The position numbers and the translations under genes are program-made. The notes under the pieces are model-generated. The model saw only the letters and a program-made list of their open reading frames with translations. It was not told where the DNA came from and searched no databases. Shown in pieces: positions 54,220 to 63,117 of a stretch of 64,000 nucleotides of DNA (position 1 is its first letter; each line of letters opens with the position of its first letter). The stretch is from Microbacterium hydrocarbonoxydans (GTDB taxonomy: Bacteria > Actinomycetota > Actinomycetes > Actinomycetales > Microbacteriaceae): positions 186,001 through 250,000 of the forward strand of contig NZ_JAAKXW010000002.1 in the NCBI RefSeq assembly GCF_011752045.1, written 5' to 3'.

Positions 54220-55110
54220 GTGACCACCTCGTCGAGCGGGCGCGCCGTGCCCGTCGCGCGGGCGACCCGCACCGGGCTGATCGCGCTCGCCGTGCCGCAC
54301 CTCGAGGAGCCGTACTTCGCCGAGCTCGGCTCGCGGCTCGTCCGGGGCGCCGAGGAGCGCGGGCTCGCGGTCCTCATCGTGCAGACCGAGGGCGAGCACG
54401 CGCGGGAGGTGGATGTCGCGAACGGCGTGGGCCTTCCGGCCGTCGACGGCCTCATCCACATCCCCCGCTCCCTGACCGTGGCCGACCTCACCAGGCGCAC
54501 GGCGCCCGGACCCCTGGTGCTGCTCGGCGAGCACATCCAGGTCAGTCCGTTCACGCACATCACGATCGACAACAGGGCCGCGGCCCGCACGGCGGCCGAG
54601 CACCTGATCGAGGTGGGATGCCGCCGCATCGCGTACGTCGGACGACGCGACGCCCGCCCGTCGGATGCCGCGGACCGGCGCCACGTCGGCTACGTTGAGG
54701 CGCTGACCGCGGCCGGCCTGTCCGTCGTGCCGGAGCTCACGGCGCAGGTGGAGGCCTTCACCGCGGAGGAGGGCGAGCGCCTGACCCAGGCGATGCTCGC
54801 GGCCGGCCTTCCGTTCGACGGCATCGTGTGCTCCAACGACTCCCTGGCCCTCGGCGCCCTCGCCGCCCTGCACGCCGCCGGTCGCCGCGTGCCGGACGAC
54901 GTCGCCGTGATCGGGATCGACGACATCCGGGCGGCGCGGTTCGCGGTGCCGGCCCTCAGCACGATGGCCCCGGACCACGACCAGCTCGTCGATGCCGCCT
55001 TCACCGAGCTGGAGCGGCAGCTGACGTCTCCTCCGGGAGCCGATCTCCCGGTGCGTCATGTGACGATCCCGGCCGCCCTCGTCCGCCGCGCGAGCACGGC
55101 GAGGCGATGA
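54220..55110 (+). CDS. LacI-type sensor protein lacking the DNA-binding domain
   Basis: 296-residue protein with only the LacI/PBP1-like ligand domain: RTGLIALAVPHLEEPYFAELG at its start, DGIVCSNDSLALGALAALH in the middle and VPDDVAVIGIDDIRAARFAVP near the end. No helix-turn-helix precedes it in any frame; upstream is the oxidoreductase gene. GTG at 54220 follows a perfect AGGAGG (54208-54213). An alternative ATG at 54148 overlapping the previous stop would add 24 residues, mainly basic and without a fold. It may sense a sugar through another partner, or be a decaying repressor. Confidence 0.82.
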   Translation: MTTSSSGRAVPVARATRTGLIALAVPHLEEPYFAELGSRLVRGAEERGLAVLIVQTEGEHAREVDVANGVGLPAVDGLIHIPRSLTVADLTRRTAPGPLVLLGEHIQVSPFTHITIDNRAAARTAAEHLIEVGCRRIAYVGRRDARPSDAADRRHVGYVEALTAAGLSVVPELTAQVEAFTAEEGERLTQAMLAAGLPFDGIVCSNDSLALGALAALHAAGRRVPDDVAVIGIDDIRAARFAVPALSTMAPDHDQLVDAAFTELERQLTSPPGADLPVRHVTIPAALVRRASTARR

Positions 55111-55121
55111 CGCCGAGGCCC

Positions 55122-55931
55122 TCAGCCCGCCGGAGCCTGCTCCGCGGGCGTGCCGGCGTCGCTCTCGCGCGCGGCGACGACGAGCCGGCCGACGTGCGCG
55201 GCGAGCTGCTCCCGCGCGGCGGCATCCAGCCCGTCGTCGGTGATGAGCCTGTCGATGTCCGCCAGGTCCGCGACCGTCGTCAGTCCGACGACGCCCCAGC
55301 GGGTGTGGTCGGCGAGCACGGCGACCTCTCGCGCCGCGGCCATGAACGCCCGGTTCGTCTCGGCCTCGAGCAGGTTCATGGTCGTGATGCCCGCCTGCAC
55401 GTCGAGCCCGTGCGCGTCGAGGAAGACGAGGTCGCAGTGCAGGTGCTCCAGAGCGCGCACCGCCACCGGGCCCACCAGCGCGTCCGACGGGGTGCGGACC
55501 CCGCCGGTCAGCACCACCGTCTGCGTGTAGGGCGCGTCCGCCCTGTCGGGCGGGGAGAAGAGGTCGGCCACGGCGAGCGAGTTCGTCACGACGGTGAGCT
55601 CGGGCACGTCCCTGAGCTCCCTGGCGAGGGCGAGCCCGGCGGCTCCGCCCGAGATGCCGACGGCCATCCCCGCCTCGACGGCCGTCGCCGCCTCCGCCGC
55701 GATCGCGCGGCGCTCGGCGGACACGGGAGGCAGGGTGCCGGGGCGCTGCGCGCTGCGCAGGCGCAGTCCCCCGCGGATGCGCTGGACGATGCCCTCCTCC
55801 GCGAGCTGCTCGATGTCGCGGCGGACAGTCATCACGCTCACCTGAAGCGCGGCCGCGAGCTCGGGGATCGACGCCGTGCCCCGCTCGCGCGCCACCTCGA
55901 GGATGCGCTCTCGGCGCTCGGTGACCAGCAC
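55122..55931 (-). CDS. DeoR-family transcriptional regulator
   Basis: 269 residues. N-terminal helix-turn-helix with RRERILEVARERGTASIPEL and SVMTVRRDIEQL (residues 5-45), then the DeoR sensor domain with the NSLAVADL and TGGVRTPSDALVG motifs that bind a phosphorylated sugar in relatives. GTG start is preceded by AAGGAG. Convergent with the HTH-less LacI gene, divergent from the CE7-like esterase 104 bases away, which may be its target. Confidence 0.87.
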   Translation of the reverse strand: MLVTERRERILEVARERGTASIPELAAALQVSVMTVRRDIEQLAEEGIVQRIRGGLRLRSAQRPGTLPPVSAERRAIAAEAATAVEAGMAVGISGGAAGLALARELRDVPELTVVTNSLAVADLFSPPDRADAPYTQTVVLTGGVRTPSDALVGPVAVRALEHLHCDLVFLDAHGLDVQAGITTMNLLEAETNRAFMAAAREVAVLADHTRWGVVGLTTVADLADIDRLITDDGLDAAAREQLAAHVGRLVVAARESDAGTPAEQAPAG

Positions 55932-56035
55932 GCGCTCTCCTTCCGGTGGGGGTTCCAGTCTGCCATGCGGCGTCCGCCCGGCATCCTGCACCACCGCCCG
56001 AACCCCGAGCCCCCGCACAGGATGCTCCCGACCGC

Positions 56036-57013
56036 ATGACCTTCGCCCGCCCCTACGACTCCTGGTTCCCCGACGCCGCGTTCGACGGCACGTACGGACG
56101 TGACCTCGGCGCACTGCGGAGGATCGCCCCCGTCCCGCCCCCGCCCGGCTTCGCCGAGCGCTGGCGCGGCTGGCGCACTCAGGCGAGGTCGGTCGACGCA
56201 GCCCCGGTGGTGCTGTCCTCCGAGGAACGGCACGGGCGACGCGTGTCGCTCGTCGAGCACGCCGGCGTCGACGGCGTGCGTCTGCGCTCCTGGCTGGCGA
56301 TGCCGGCCCAGGGCCCTGCTCGCGCCGGCGTCGTGCACGGGCACGGCTACGGCGGGCGGGACGCCGTCGACCTGCGACGGGTGCCGGCCGACGCCGCCGC
56401 GATCTTCCCCGTGGCGAGAGGGCTCGGCGCGCTCAACGCGGGCATCGGCGCCCCGCAGCCGAAGGAGGAGCACGTGCTCGCCGGCATCGCCGACCCGGAG
56501 ACGTACGTGCTCGGCCTGTGCGCCCGGGATCTGTGGCTCGCCGCCGACGCCCTCGTCGCGCTGGCCGGGGACGTGCCGCTCTACTACGTCGGGGAGAGCT
56601 TCGGCGGCGGCATCGGGGCTCTCGCGGTGCCGTGGGACGAGCGCTTCCGCGGGGCGACGCTCATCGTGCCGAGCTTCGGACAGTACGACGAGCGGCTCGC
56701 GGTCACCTGCCTGGGCAGCGGCGAGACCGTGCGCGCGCACGTCGCCGCGCACCCCGGAGCACGCGAGACGCTGCGGTGGTTCGACGCGTCCAGCGCGATC
56801 GGCTTCGCCGACGTCCCGATCAGGGTGGAGGCCGCGCTCTGGGATCAGTACGTGCCCCCGCCGGGTCAGTTCGCCGTCGCCGCGGGCGCGCGCGACCTGG
56901 AGCTGGCCGTGCTGCCCGCCGGCCACGCCGAGTATCCCGGCGCGCACGAGGTCACCGCAGACGCCGTCCGCGCCGGGCTCGCACACCTCGCCAGGGCCCT
57001 GGGCGCGTCCTGA
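56036..57013 (+). CDS. CE7-like acetyl esterase
   Basis: 325-residue alpha/beta hydrolase, distant relative of CE7. Triad: Ser188 in GESFGGG, Asp270 in WDQYVPPPG, His297 in AGHAEY. The N-terminal region FARPYDSWFPDAAFDGTYG is unlike standard CE7. No signal peptide. A second deacetylase in the same island fits acetylated plant glycans. Confidence 0.8.
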   Translation: MTFARPYDSWFPDAAFDGTYGRDLGALRRIAPVPPPPGFAERWRGWRTQARSVDAAPVVLSSEERHGRRVSLVEHAGVDGVRLRSWLAMPAQGPARAGVVHGHGYGGRDAVDLRRVPADAAAIFPVARGLGALNAGIGAPQPKEEHVLAGIADPETYVLGLCARDLWLAADALVALAGDVPLYYVGESFGGGIGALAVPWDERFRGATLIVPSFGQYDERLAVTCLGSGETVRAHVAAHPGARETLRWFDASSAIGFADVPIRVEAALWDQYVPPPGQFAVAAGARDLELAVLPAGHAEYPGAHEVTADAVRAGLAHLARALGAS

Positions 57014-57029
57014 CCGGGCCGCGCCCGGT
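57013..57029. terminator. hairpin between convergent esterase and VOC genes
   Basis: ACCGGGC (57013-57019) pairs with GCCCGGT (57023-57029) around a 3-base loop, between two convergent stops. Confidence 0.55.
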
Positions 57030-57034
57030 GCCGG

Positions 57035-57400
57035 TCAGCCCTGGCCGACCACGCCCTCGAACAGCCCGATGTGGTTGCCGTCGGGGTCGACGATGACGGC
57101 CCACGCGCTGGTGTCTGTGATCGGCTGCTTGGGCTGCGCGACGCTCGCGCCGGCCTCCTGCGCGAGCGCGATCGTCTCGTCGATCGAGTCGACCTCGACG
57201 TACGACCGCGGCTCGACGAATCCCTCGCCGCGCGGGGCCAGCCCGCCGCCGGAGATGCCGTTCGGGGCCTGCCACATGGGATAGCCCTCGAAGCCGGGCA
57301 TCTCGGCGATCTGCCAGCCGAACAGCTTCGAGTAGAACTCCGCTCCCCGTTTCAGATCGCTCACCGGGATGTCGATGTGCGTGATGTCTCCGTGCGCCAT
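57035..57400 (-). CDS. VOC/glyoxalase-fold protein
   Basis: 121-residue vicinal-oxygen-chelate protein with two beta-alpha-beta halves: THIDIPVSDLKRGAEFYSKL at the start and AVIVDPDGNHIGLFEG at the end. The ATG at 57400 follows AAGGGA. Function unknown: relatives are lyases, dioxygenases or carriers. Downstream of fucU on the same strand, 81 bases away; membership in the fucose operon is not certain. Confidence 0.83.
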   Translation of the reverse strand: MAHGDITHIDIPVSDLKRGAEFYSKLFGWQIAEMPGFEGYPMWQAPNGISGGGLAPRGEGFVEPRSYVEVDSIDETIALAQEAGASVAQPKQPITDTSAWAVIVDPDGNHIGLFEGVVGQG

Positions 57401-57481
57401 GATGGTCCCTTTCGTCGGTCGGACGACGCCCAGTCTGGACCCGGCATCCGACACCGGCAAGGGGTTCCCGCGCCACGCCGT

Positions 57482-57901
57482 TCAGACTGACGGATGCCCG
57501 ACGACGCCCTTCCGCAGCAGGGCGTTGCCGTACTTCCGCGTCTCCCCGGTGCGCACCATGAGATAGGCGCCCTTCGCGACGTCGTAGTAGGCGAAACGCT
57601 CCACGAACCGCGTCGTCTCGAGCTCGGTGCCGGCGGCGGCCATGAGTTCGTGCTGCACGTCGAGCACCTCGCCGTCCGCCGATGTCATCAGATCGATCCC
57701 CGGGGCGTCGTCGAGCGGCAGCACCGTGCGGATCGCCGCGACGACCTCGGGGGTGGTGGTTCCGGGCAGGTCGACCACGCGCGGGCCCAGTGCCCAGGCC
57801 GGGAAGTGCGCGTCGGCGACGACGACCGAGTCGGAGTGCCCCATCCGGTCGAGGTGCAGCAGCAGCTCCCCGGTGAGCAGCGGGTGGATGCCTTCGAGCA
57901 T
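57482..57901 (-). CDS. fucU: L-fucose mutarotase (RbsD/FucU family)
   Basis: 139 residues, the usual length. LLHLDRMGHSDSVVVADAHFPA holds the catalytic His and Asp of the family, and YYDVAKGAYLMVRTGETRKYGN matches the C-terminal sugar-binding part. It interconverts alpha and beta anomers of L-fucose, feeding the dehydrogenase. Strong ribosome site AAAGGAG. The gap to the aldo/keto reductase gene holds a palindromic element. Confidence 0.88.
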   Translation of the reverse strand: MLEGIHPLLTGELLLHLDRMGHSDSVVVADAHFPAWALGPRVVDLPGTTTPEVVAAIRTVLPLDDAPGIDLMTSADGEVLDVQHELMAAAGTELETTRFVERFAYYDVAKGAYLMVRTGETRKYGNALLRKGVVGHPSV

Positions 57902-57929
57902 CAGGTCTCCTTTCAGCGGCCCCCTCCGC

Positions 57930-57986
57930 TCCCGTATGAGTTGTTGTCGCGATTCAAGCCGAAAAGCGACACGAACTCATACGGGA
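57930..57986. repeat. palindromic element, copy 1
   Basis: Arms TCCCGTATGAGTT and AACTCATACGGGA, then two unpaired positions, an inner stem TGTCGC/GCGACA and a 15-base loop. The right arm provides the last codons and stop of the aldo/keto reductase gene. Other copies: 62008-62066 and 63118-63175. Confidence 0.9.
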
Positions 57987-58954
57987 ACGTCGGCGGGAAT
58001 GAGTTCCTCGGCGGCGAGGTGCTCCCAGAGCGCGGCGGGGATCTCCAGGGCGGCGTACTCGGCGTTCTGCCGCAGCTGCGCGGGCCGCGAGCCGCCGACG
58101 ACGACCGTCCGCACCGTCGGGTCCTGCAGCGGGAACTGCACGGCGGCCGCGGGCAGGGGCACCTCGTGCTCGGCGCACACCGCGGCGATGCGCACCAGGC
58201 GCGCCCAGAGCTCCTCCGGCAGTGCGCCGTACTCGTAGCGGCCGTCGCGCCGCGGCTCGCTCTGCGCGAGCAGGCCGGAGTTGAACACGGATGCCGCGAC
58301 GATGCCGGTGCCCTTCTCCCGGCAGGCGGGGAGCACCTCGGCCGCGGCGGGCTGCTCGAGCAGCGTGTAGCGGCCGGCGACCATGACGAGGTCGAGGTCG
58401 GCGGCGCGGACGGCCGTGGCGAGAGCATCCGACACCATCGATCCGACGCCGATCCGCGCCACCTCGCCGTCGGCCCGCAGCTGCTCCAGCGCGGGCAGCG
58501 CCTCGGCGAGAGCGAGGTCGAGGTCGTGGCGCTCCGGGTCGTGCAGGTAGAGCAGGTCGAGGCGCTCGATGCCGAGCCGCTCGCGCGACTCGTCGAGGCT
58601 CGCGCGTATGCCGTCGGCGGAGAAGTCCCACACCCGCTGCAGGTCGTCGGGCACATGGAAGTCGTTCGCCGTGTCGAGCCCGCCCGGCTGATGCGCGGGG
58701 TTCGGGCGGAGCAGACGGCCGGCCTTCGTGGAGAGGAAGTACTCGTCGCGCGGCTTGGTCGCGAGGAACGCGCCGAGCCGCCGCTCGGACAGTCCGAGCC
58801 CGTAGTGCGGGGCGGTGTCGTAGTGCCGGATGCCGGCATCCCACGCGGCCTCGAGTACGGCCCAGGCCTCCTCGTCGCTCAGCTCGCGGAACAGGTTGCC
58901 CAGGTTCGCGGCGCCGTAGCCGAGAGCGGGGACGCGGAGATCATGCGAAGACAT
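57977..58954 (-). CDS. Aldo/keto reductase, probable L-fucose dehydrogenase
   Basis: 325 residues. AKR barrel with [23 protein letters not shown] and [13 protein letters not shown], a recognisable D-threo-aldose 1-dehydrogenase. It oxidises L-fucose to L-fuconolactone. It overlaps the L-fuconate dehydratase gene by 14 bases. The last residues VPV and the stop come from palindromic element copy 1, so the C-terminus may have been reshaped by its arrival. Confidence 0.87.
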   Translation of the reverse strand: MSSHDLRVPALGYGAANLGNLFRELSDEEAWAVLEAAWDAGIRHYDTAPHYGLGLSERRLGAFLATKPRDEYFLSTKAGRLLRPNPAHQPGGLDTANDFHVPDDLQRVWDFSADGIRASLDESRERLGIERLDLLYLHDPERHDLDLALAEALPALEQLRADGEVARIGVGSMVSDALATAVRAADLDLVMVAGRYTLLEQPAAAEVLPACREKGTGIVAASVFNSGLLAQSEPRRDGRYEYGALPEELWARLVRIAAVCAEHEVPLPAAAVQFPLQDPTVRTVVVGGSRPAQLRQNAEYAALEIPAALWEHLAAEELIPADVPV

Positions 58955-60236
58955 GCTCGCCCTTCCAGGTGTAGGCGTCGATGCTGCCGGCCTTCATCTC
59001 CATGCCCGCGCCGGGGGCGGTCGGCGGCATGTAGGAGCCGCCGACGATGTCGGTGGGAGTGACGAAGTGCTCGTGCAGGTGATCGACGTATTCGATCATG
59101 CGCCCCTCGCGGGTGCCGCTGACCGCGACGAAGTCGAACATCGAGAGGTGCTGCACGGCCTCGCAGAGACCGACGCCGCCGGCGTGCGGGCAGACCGGCA
59201 CCCCGAACTTCGCGGCGAGCAGGAGGTTGGCGATGTTCTCGTTGACGCCGGCCACGCGCACGGCGTCGATCTGCATGACGCCGATCGCGTCGGCCTGCAG
59301 CAGCTGCTTGAAGATCATCCGGTTCTGGGCGTGCTCGCCGGTGGCCACGCGGATCGGCGCGACCCCGCGGGCGATCTCGGCGTGCCCGAGGATGTCGTCG
59401 GGGCTCGTCGGCTCCTCGATCCAGGCGGGGCGGAACTCGGCGAGCGCGTTCACCCACTCGATCGCCTCCGACACCTCCCAGCGCTGGTTCGCGTCGATCG
59501 CGATGGGGAAGTCGGGTCCGCACACCTCGCGGGCCTTGCGGAAGCGGCGGATGTCGTCCTGCACGTCGGCGCCGACCTTGAGCTTGATCTGGGTGAAGCC
59601 GTCGGCCATCGCCTCGCGGGCGAGGCGCTCGAGCTTCTCGTCGGAGTACCCGAGCCAGCCGGGGCTCGTGGTGTAGCCGGGGTAGCCCGAGGCGAGGAGC
59701 TGCTGCTCGCGCTCCGCGCGGCCGGGCTCCGCCGCCCTGAGGATCGCCAGCGCGTCCTCTCGGGTGAGCGCGTTGGTGAGGTAGCGGAAGTCGACGAGGT
59801 CGACGAGCTCCTCCGGGGTCATCCGCGCGAGCAGCTGCCACAGCGGGAGCCCCGCGCGCTTCGCCTTGATGTCCCACAGCGCGTTGATCACCGCGCCGAT
59901 GGCCATGTGCATGACGCCCTTCTCGGGGCCGAGCCAGCGCAGCTGCGAGTCGCCGATGATCTCGCGGAACGTGCCGCCCATGTCATCCAGGAGCGGCTCG
60001 ATCTCCCGTCCGACGAGGTGCCCGGCGAGGGCGTCGATCGCCGCCACCTGCACGTCGTTGCCGCGCCCGATCGTGAAGACGAAGGCGTGGCCGGAGATGC
60101 CGTCGCCGGCATCCGTGCGGATGATGACGTACGCCGCCGAGTAGTCGGGATCCGGGTTCATCGCATCCGACCCGTCCAGGCTCAGGGACGTGGGGAAGCG
60201 GATGTCGGTGGTGTCGAGGGCGACGATGCGGCTCAC
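58941..60236 (-). CDS. L-fuconate dehydratase (enolase superfamily)
   Basis: 431-residue mandelate racemase-like enolase. Catalytic and metal residues fall exactly where they do in the characterised Xanthomonas L-fuconate dehydratase as I remember it: Lys218 and Lys220 in KLKVGAD, Asp248 in IDANQRW, Glu274 in WIEEP, Glu301 in TGEH, His351 in [17 protein letters not shown] is a signature of this group. It converts L-fuconate to 2-keto-3-deoxy-L-fuconate. GTG start after GAGAGGA. First gene of the minus-strand fucose operon. Confidence 0.94.
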   Translation of the reverse strand: MSRIVALDTTDIRFPTSLSLDGSDAMNPDPDYSAAYVIIRTDAGDGISGHAFVFTIGRGNDVQVAAIDALAGHLVGREIEPLLDDMGGTFREIIGDSQLRWLGPEKGVMHMAIGAVINALWDIKAKRAGLPLWQLLARMTPEELVDLVDFRYLTNALTREDALAILRAAEPGRAEREQQLLASGYPGYTTSPGWLGYSDEKLERLAREAMADGFTQIKLKVGADVQDDIRRFRKAREVCGPDFPIAIDANQRWEVSEAIEWVNALAEFRPAWIEEPTSPDDILGHAEIARGVAPIRVATGEHAQNRMIFKQLLQADAIGVMQIDAVRVAGVNENIANLLLAAKFGVPVCPHAGGVGLCEAVQHLSMFDFVAVSGTREGRMIEYVDHLHEHFVTPTDIVGGSYMPPTAPGAGMEMKAGSIDAYTWKGEHVFA

Positions 60237-60259
60237 GGGGTTCCTCTCGATGCACGCTC

Positions 60260-60290
60260 TGTCGTGCGGATCAGCTATGTCGTGCGGATC
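60260..60290. repeat. 13-base direct repeat in divergent promoter
   Basis: TGTCGTGCGGATC occurs at 60260-60272 and 60278-60290. It may be a second factor's binding site. Confidence 0.55.
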
Positions 60291-60292
60291 TC

Positions 60293-60321
60293 TTGGAGTG
60301 TAAACATCCGATGTCTATACT
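60293..60321 (+). promoter_or_regulatory. promoter TTGGAG-17-TATACT with ACATCCGATGT operator
   Basis: TTGGAG (60293-60298) and TATACT (60316-60321) are 17 bases apart, a strong consensus promoter for the FAH-SDR pair. ACATCCGATGT (60304-60314) is in the spacer; a longer copy lies inside the gene at 60456-60470. Confidence 0.8.
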
Positions 60322-60373
60322 GTCAACGAGACGGACGCCGAGCGGTGTCCCCACGGACAATTCGAGGAGAGAC

Positions 60374-61234
60374 ATGAAGTTCGCGCGGCTTGGCGATCCA
60401 GGGACCGAGATCCCCGTTCTCGTGGAGGGCGACCGTTTTCTGGATCTCCGCTCCGTGACATCCGATGTCAACGGCGACTTCCTCGCCGGAGACTTCCGCG
60501 CACGGGTGCAGGCCGCGCGGGAGGCCGACGAGCTTCCTCTGCTCGAGGACGCCGCGGCGATGCGCATCGGCGCCCCGATCGCCCGGCCCAGCGCCGTCAT
60601 CTGCATCGGCCAGAACTACGCCGCGCACGCCCGCGAGTCCGGCGCCGAGCCGCCGACGGTCCCGATCATGTTCCTGAAGACCCCCAACACGGTGGTCGGC
60701 CCGAACGACGCCGTCACCATCCCGCGCGGCAGCGAGAAGACCGACTGGGAGGTCGAGCTCGGCATCGTCATCGGCGCTCGGGCCGCATACCTGGACTCGC
60801 CTGAGGAGGCGTCGGCGCACATCGCGGGGTATGTGGTCGCGAACGACGTCTCCGAGCGCGCCTTCCAGATGGAGGTCTCCGGCGGGCAGTGGTCGAAGGG
60901 CAAGATCGCCGCCGGCTTCAACCCCACCGGCCCCTGGCTGGTCACCCCTGACGAGGTCGACGTCGACAGCCTGCGCCTGCGCAGCTGGGTCAACGGCGAG
61001 CCCCGGCAGGACTCGAACACGTCCGACATGATCTTCGACGTGCACGTGATCGTGCACCACCTGTCGCAGTATGTGACGCTCGAGCCCGGGGATCTCATCC
61101 TCACGGGCACCCCGCAGGGCGTCGCGTTCGGCGGGAGGTTCCCGTACCTGAAGGCGGGCGACGTCGTGGACATCGAGATCGAGGGACTCGGCCACCAGCG
61201 GCAGGAGTTCGTGGCATGGGAGGCACAGGCATGA
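60374..61234 (+). CDS. FAH-family hydrolase, probable 2,4-diketo-3-deoxy-L-fuconate hydrolase
   Basis: 286 residues, fumarylacetoacetate-hydrolase fold. ICIGQNYAAHA gives the catalytic His, TDWEVELGIVIG the metal acids, and LTGTPQGVAFG the C-terminal signature. In the non-phosphorylative fucose route it splits the diketo acid into pyruvate and L-lactate. Start chosen at MKFARLG with AGGAG upstream. It overlaps the SDR gene (ATGA). An operator-like palindrome lies within its codons 28-33. Confidence 0.9.
   Translation: MKFARLGDPGTEIPVLVEGDRFLDLRSVTSDVNGDFLAGDFRARVQAAREADELPLLEDAAAMRIGAPIARPSAVICIGQNYAAHARESGAEPPTVPIMFLKTPNTVVGPNDAVTIPRGSEKTDWEVELGIVIGARAAYLDSPEEASAHIAGYVVANDVSERAFQMEVSGGQWSKGKIAAGFNPTGPWLVTPDEVDVDSLRLRSWVNGEPRQDSNTSDMIFDVHVIVHHLSQYVTLEPGDLILTGTPQGVAFGGRFPYLKAGDVVDIEIEGLGHQRQEFVAWEAQA
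60456..60470. promoter_or_regulatory. second operator TGACATCCGATGTCA inside the FAH gene
   Basis: A 15-base near-perfect palindrome in coding sequence, sharing ACATCCGATGT with the promoter site 152 bases upstream. A looping repressor of the FadR/GntR or LacI type could use both. Confidence 0.6.
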
Positions 61235-61989
61235 GCGGCGCACTCGACGGGCTGGTGGCGATCGTCACCGGCGGAGCATCCGGGATCGGGGCTGCCATCG
61301 CGCGCCGCCTCCACGCCGACGGCGCGCAGATCGCGGTGCTCGACCGCGACACCTCGGGAGCGGATGCCGCCTTCGCGGCGTTCACCGCCGACGTCTCCGA
61401 CCGCGCCTCCGTCGACGCCGCCGTCGCTGCGGTAGCCGAGCGCTTCGGCCGCATCGACATCGTGGTGAACAACGCCGGCATCGGCGCGCAGGGCGACATC
61501 TCCGCGAACGACGACGAGGAGTGGGCGCGGGTGCTCTCCATCAACGTCACCGGCATCGCGCGGGTGACCGCCGCCGCCCTGCCGTGGCTGCGTGAGTCGC
61601 CGTCGGCATCCGTCTGCAACACGGCATCCATCGCCTCGACCACCGGCCTCCCCCAGCGCGCCCTCTACAGCGCCTCGAAGGGCGCGGTCTCGGCGCTCAC
61701 ACGGGCGATGGCTGCCGACCACCTCCGCGAAGGCATCCGGGTGAACGCGGTCAACCCCGGCACCGCGGACACCCCGTGGGTCGGACGGCTTCTGGACGCG
61801 GCATCCGACCCCGCCGCCGAGCGCGCGGCGCTGGAGGCCCGGCAGCCGCACGGCCGCCTCGTCTCCCCCGACGAGGTCGCAGCCGCCGTCGCCTACCTCG
61901 TCTCCCCGGATGCCGGGTCGACCACCGGCACCTTCATCGAGGTCGACGGCGGCATGGCGCAGCTGCGTCTTCGCCCCGCCGGCAGCTGA
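61231..61989 (+). CDS. SDR-family dehydrogenase, probable 2-keto-3-deoxy-L-fuconate dehydrogenase
   Basis: 252-residue classical short-chain dehydrogenase: NAD-binding TGGASGIG near residue 12, NNAGIG near 83, catalytic Tyr146 and Lys150 in YSASK. In context it would oxidise 2-keto-3-deoxy-L-fuconate at C4. L-fucose dehydrogenases also occur among SDRs, so the reverse assignment is possible, but two AKRs already cover that step. Confidence 0.87.
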   Translation: MSGALDGLVAIVTGGASGIGAAIARRLHADGAQIAVLDRDTSGADAAFAAFTADVSDRASVDAAVAAVAERFGRIDIVVNNAGIGAQGDISANDDEEWARVLSINVTGIARVTAAALPWLRESPSASVCNTASIASTTGLPQRALYSASKGAVSALTRAMAADHLREGIRVNAVNPGTADTPWVGRLLDAASDPAAERAALEARQPHGRLVSPDEVAAAVAYLVSPDAGSTTGTFIEVDGGMAQLRLRPAGS

Positions 61990-62007
61990 GGCCCGGCTCC
62001 CGACTCA

Positions 62008-62066
62008 CTCCCGTATGAGTTCTTGTCGACGAAACGGCGATCTCGCGACAGAAACTCATACGGGAG
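62008..62066. repeat. palindromic element, copy 2
   Basis: Outer arms CTCCCGTATGAGTT / AACTCATACGGGAG, two mismatched positions, inner TGTCG/CGACA. Lies in the gap between the SDR gene and the DUF559 gene and may end the fucose transcript. Confidence 0.9.
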
Positions 62067-62122
62067 CGGCGGGGTGTGGATAACCGGAGACCGATCTCGA
62101 GGCGTGGTGCAAGCATGAGCGG

Positions 62123-63103
62123 ATGCCGACGCGGAAGCCTCTGCCCTCAGAACTGGGCGACGTGTTCTCCGTGCGAGCCGCGACGGCGCTCGGAGTCAGC
62201 GCACATCAGCTGCGGAGTCCCGATCTCGGTCGTCCGTTCCGGGGAGCACGGACACGGCCGGAGCAGGCTCCGTCTCCGGCCGACGACTCCCCCTACGCCG
62301 CACAGGCCGAGGCGCGACGCCGCGCAGCGCGAGCTTACGCACCGCTTCTACAGCCCGGGCAGTTCATCAGCCACCACTCTGCCGCCGCGCTCTGGCGTGC
62401 ACCTCTCCCTCTGCTCCGTGACGAGGACGGCCTTGTCGTCGCGGACGACGCGATCCCGCTCGACGTCAGCACATTCGGCGACGGCCACCTCATCCGGGCA
62501 TCGGGGGTCTTCGCCCACCGAGCACGGACCAGCACATCCACGATCTCGCGCATCGACGGCATCCTGGTCGCCGATGCCGAGACGACGTGGGCGAGTCTCG
62601 GCACGCTCTCGATCATCGACCTGGTCGCTCTCGGCGACTACTTCTGCCGGGTCTGGAGCCCTGGTGCCGGACGGCCGAACGTCGGGATGCCTCCGATCTC
62701 CACAGTTGCGCGCCTCGAGCACGCTGCGAGGTCGGGCCGACGCGTCGGCATCCGCAGGCTCCGCGAAGCCCTCCCCCTGATCCGCACCGATTCGTGGTCG
62801 CCGCGCGAGAGCGCCGTGCGGTGTCACCTGGTCTTCGCTGGTCTTCCCGAGCCGCAGCTGAACGTCGACGTCCACAGCGATGACGGACGTTTCCTCGGAT
62901 GCGTCGATCTCGCGTACCCCGAGCTGAAGATCGCCATCGAGTACCAGAGCGTGCTGCACACCTCTCGGTATTCGGCTGACGTCGAACGACTCGCCCGTCT
63001 CCGCGCACACGGCTGGATCGTCATCGAGGTCACCGCAGCGCTTCTCGCCGATCCCGACGCGATGGTCGACCGCGTGCGCGACGCGATCCGCCGGCGCCGC
63101 TGA
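62123..63103 (+). CDS. DUF559/AbiEi-like protein with PD-(D/E)xK-type C-terminus
   Basis: 326 residues. The N-terminal part (about 1-100) resembles the winged-helix of AbiEi-type proteins (ISHHSAAALW), the C-terminal part a DUF559 endonuclease-like fold with CVDLAYPELKIAIEYQS, spaced as D and ExQ of a Vsr-like nuclease. Such proteins are very common single genes in Microbacteriaceae; function unknown. It interrupts the fucose cluster and is flanked on both sides by palindromic elements. Confidence 0.78.
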   Translation: MPTRKPLPSELGDVFSVRAATALGVSAHQLRSPDLGRPFRGARTRPEQAPSPADDSPYAAQAEARRRAARAYAPLLQPGQFISHHSAAALWRAPLPLLRDEDGLVVADDAIPLDVSTFGDGHLIRASGVFAHRARTSTSTISRIDGILVADAETTWASLGTLSIIDLVALGDYFCRVWSPGAGRPNVGMPPISTVARLEHAARSGRRVGIRRLREALPLIRTDSWSPRESAVRCHLVFAGLPEPQLNVDVHSDDGRFLGCVDLAYPELKIAIEYQSVLHTSRYSADVERLARLRAHGWIVIEVTAALLADPDAMVDRVRDAIRRRR

Positions 63104-63117
63104 GCCGCCTCTCCTGC

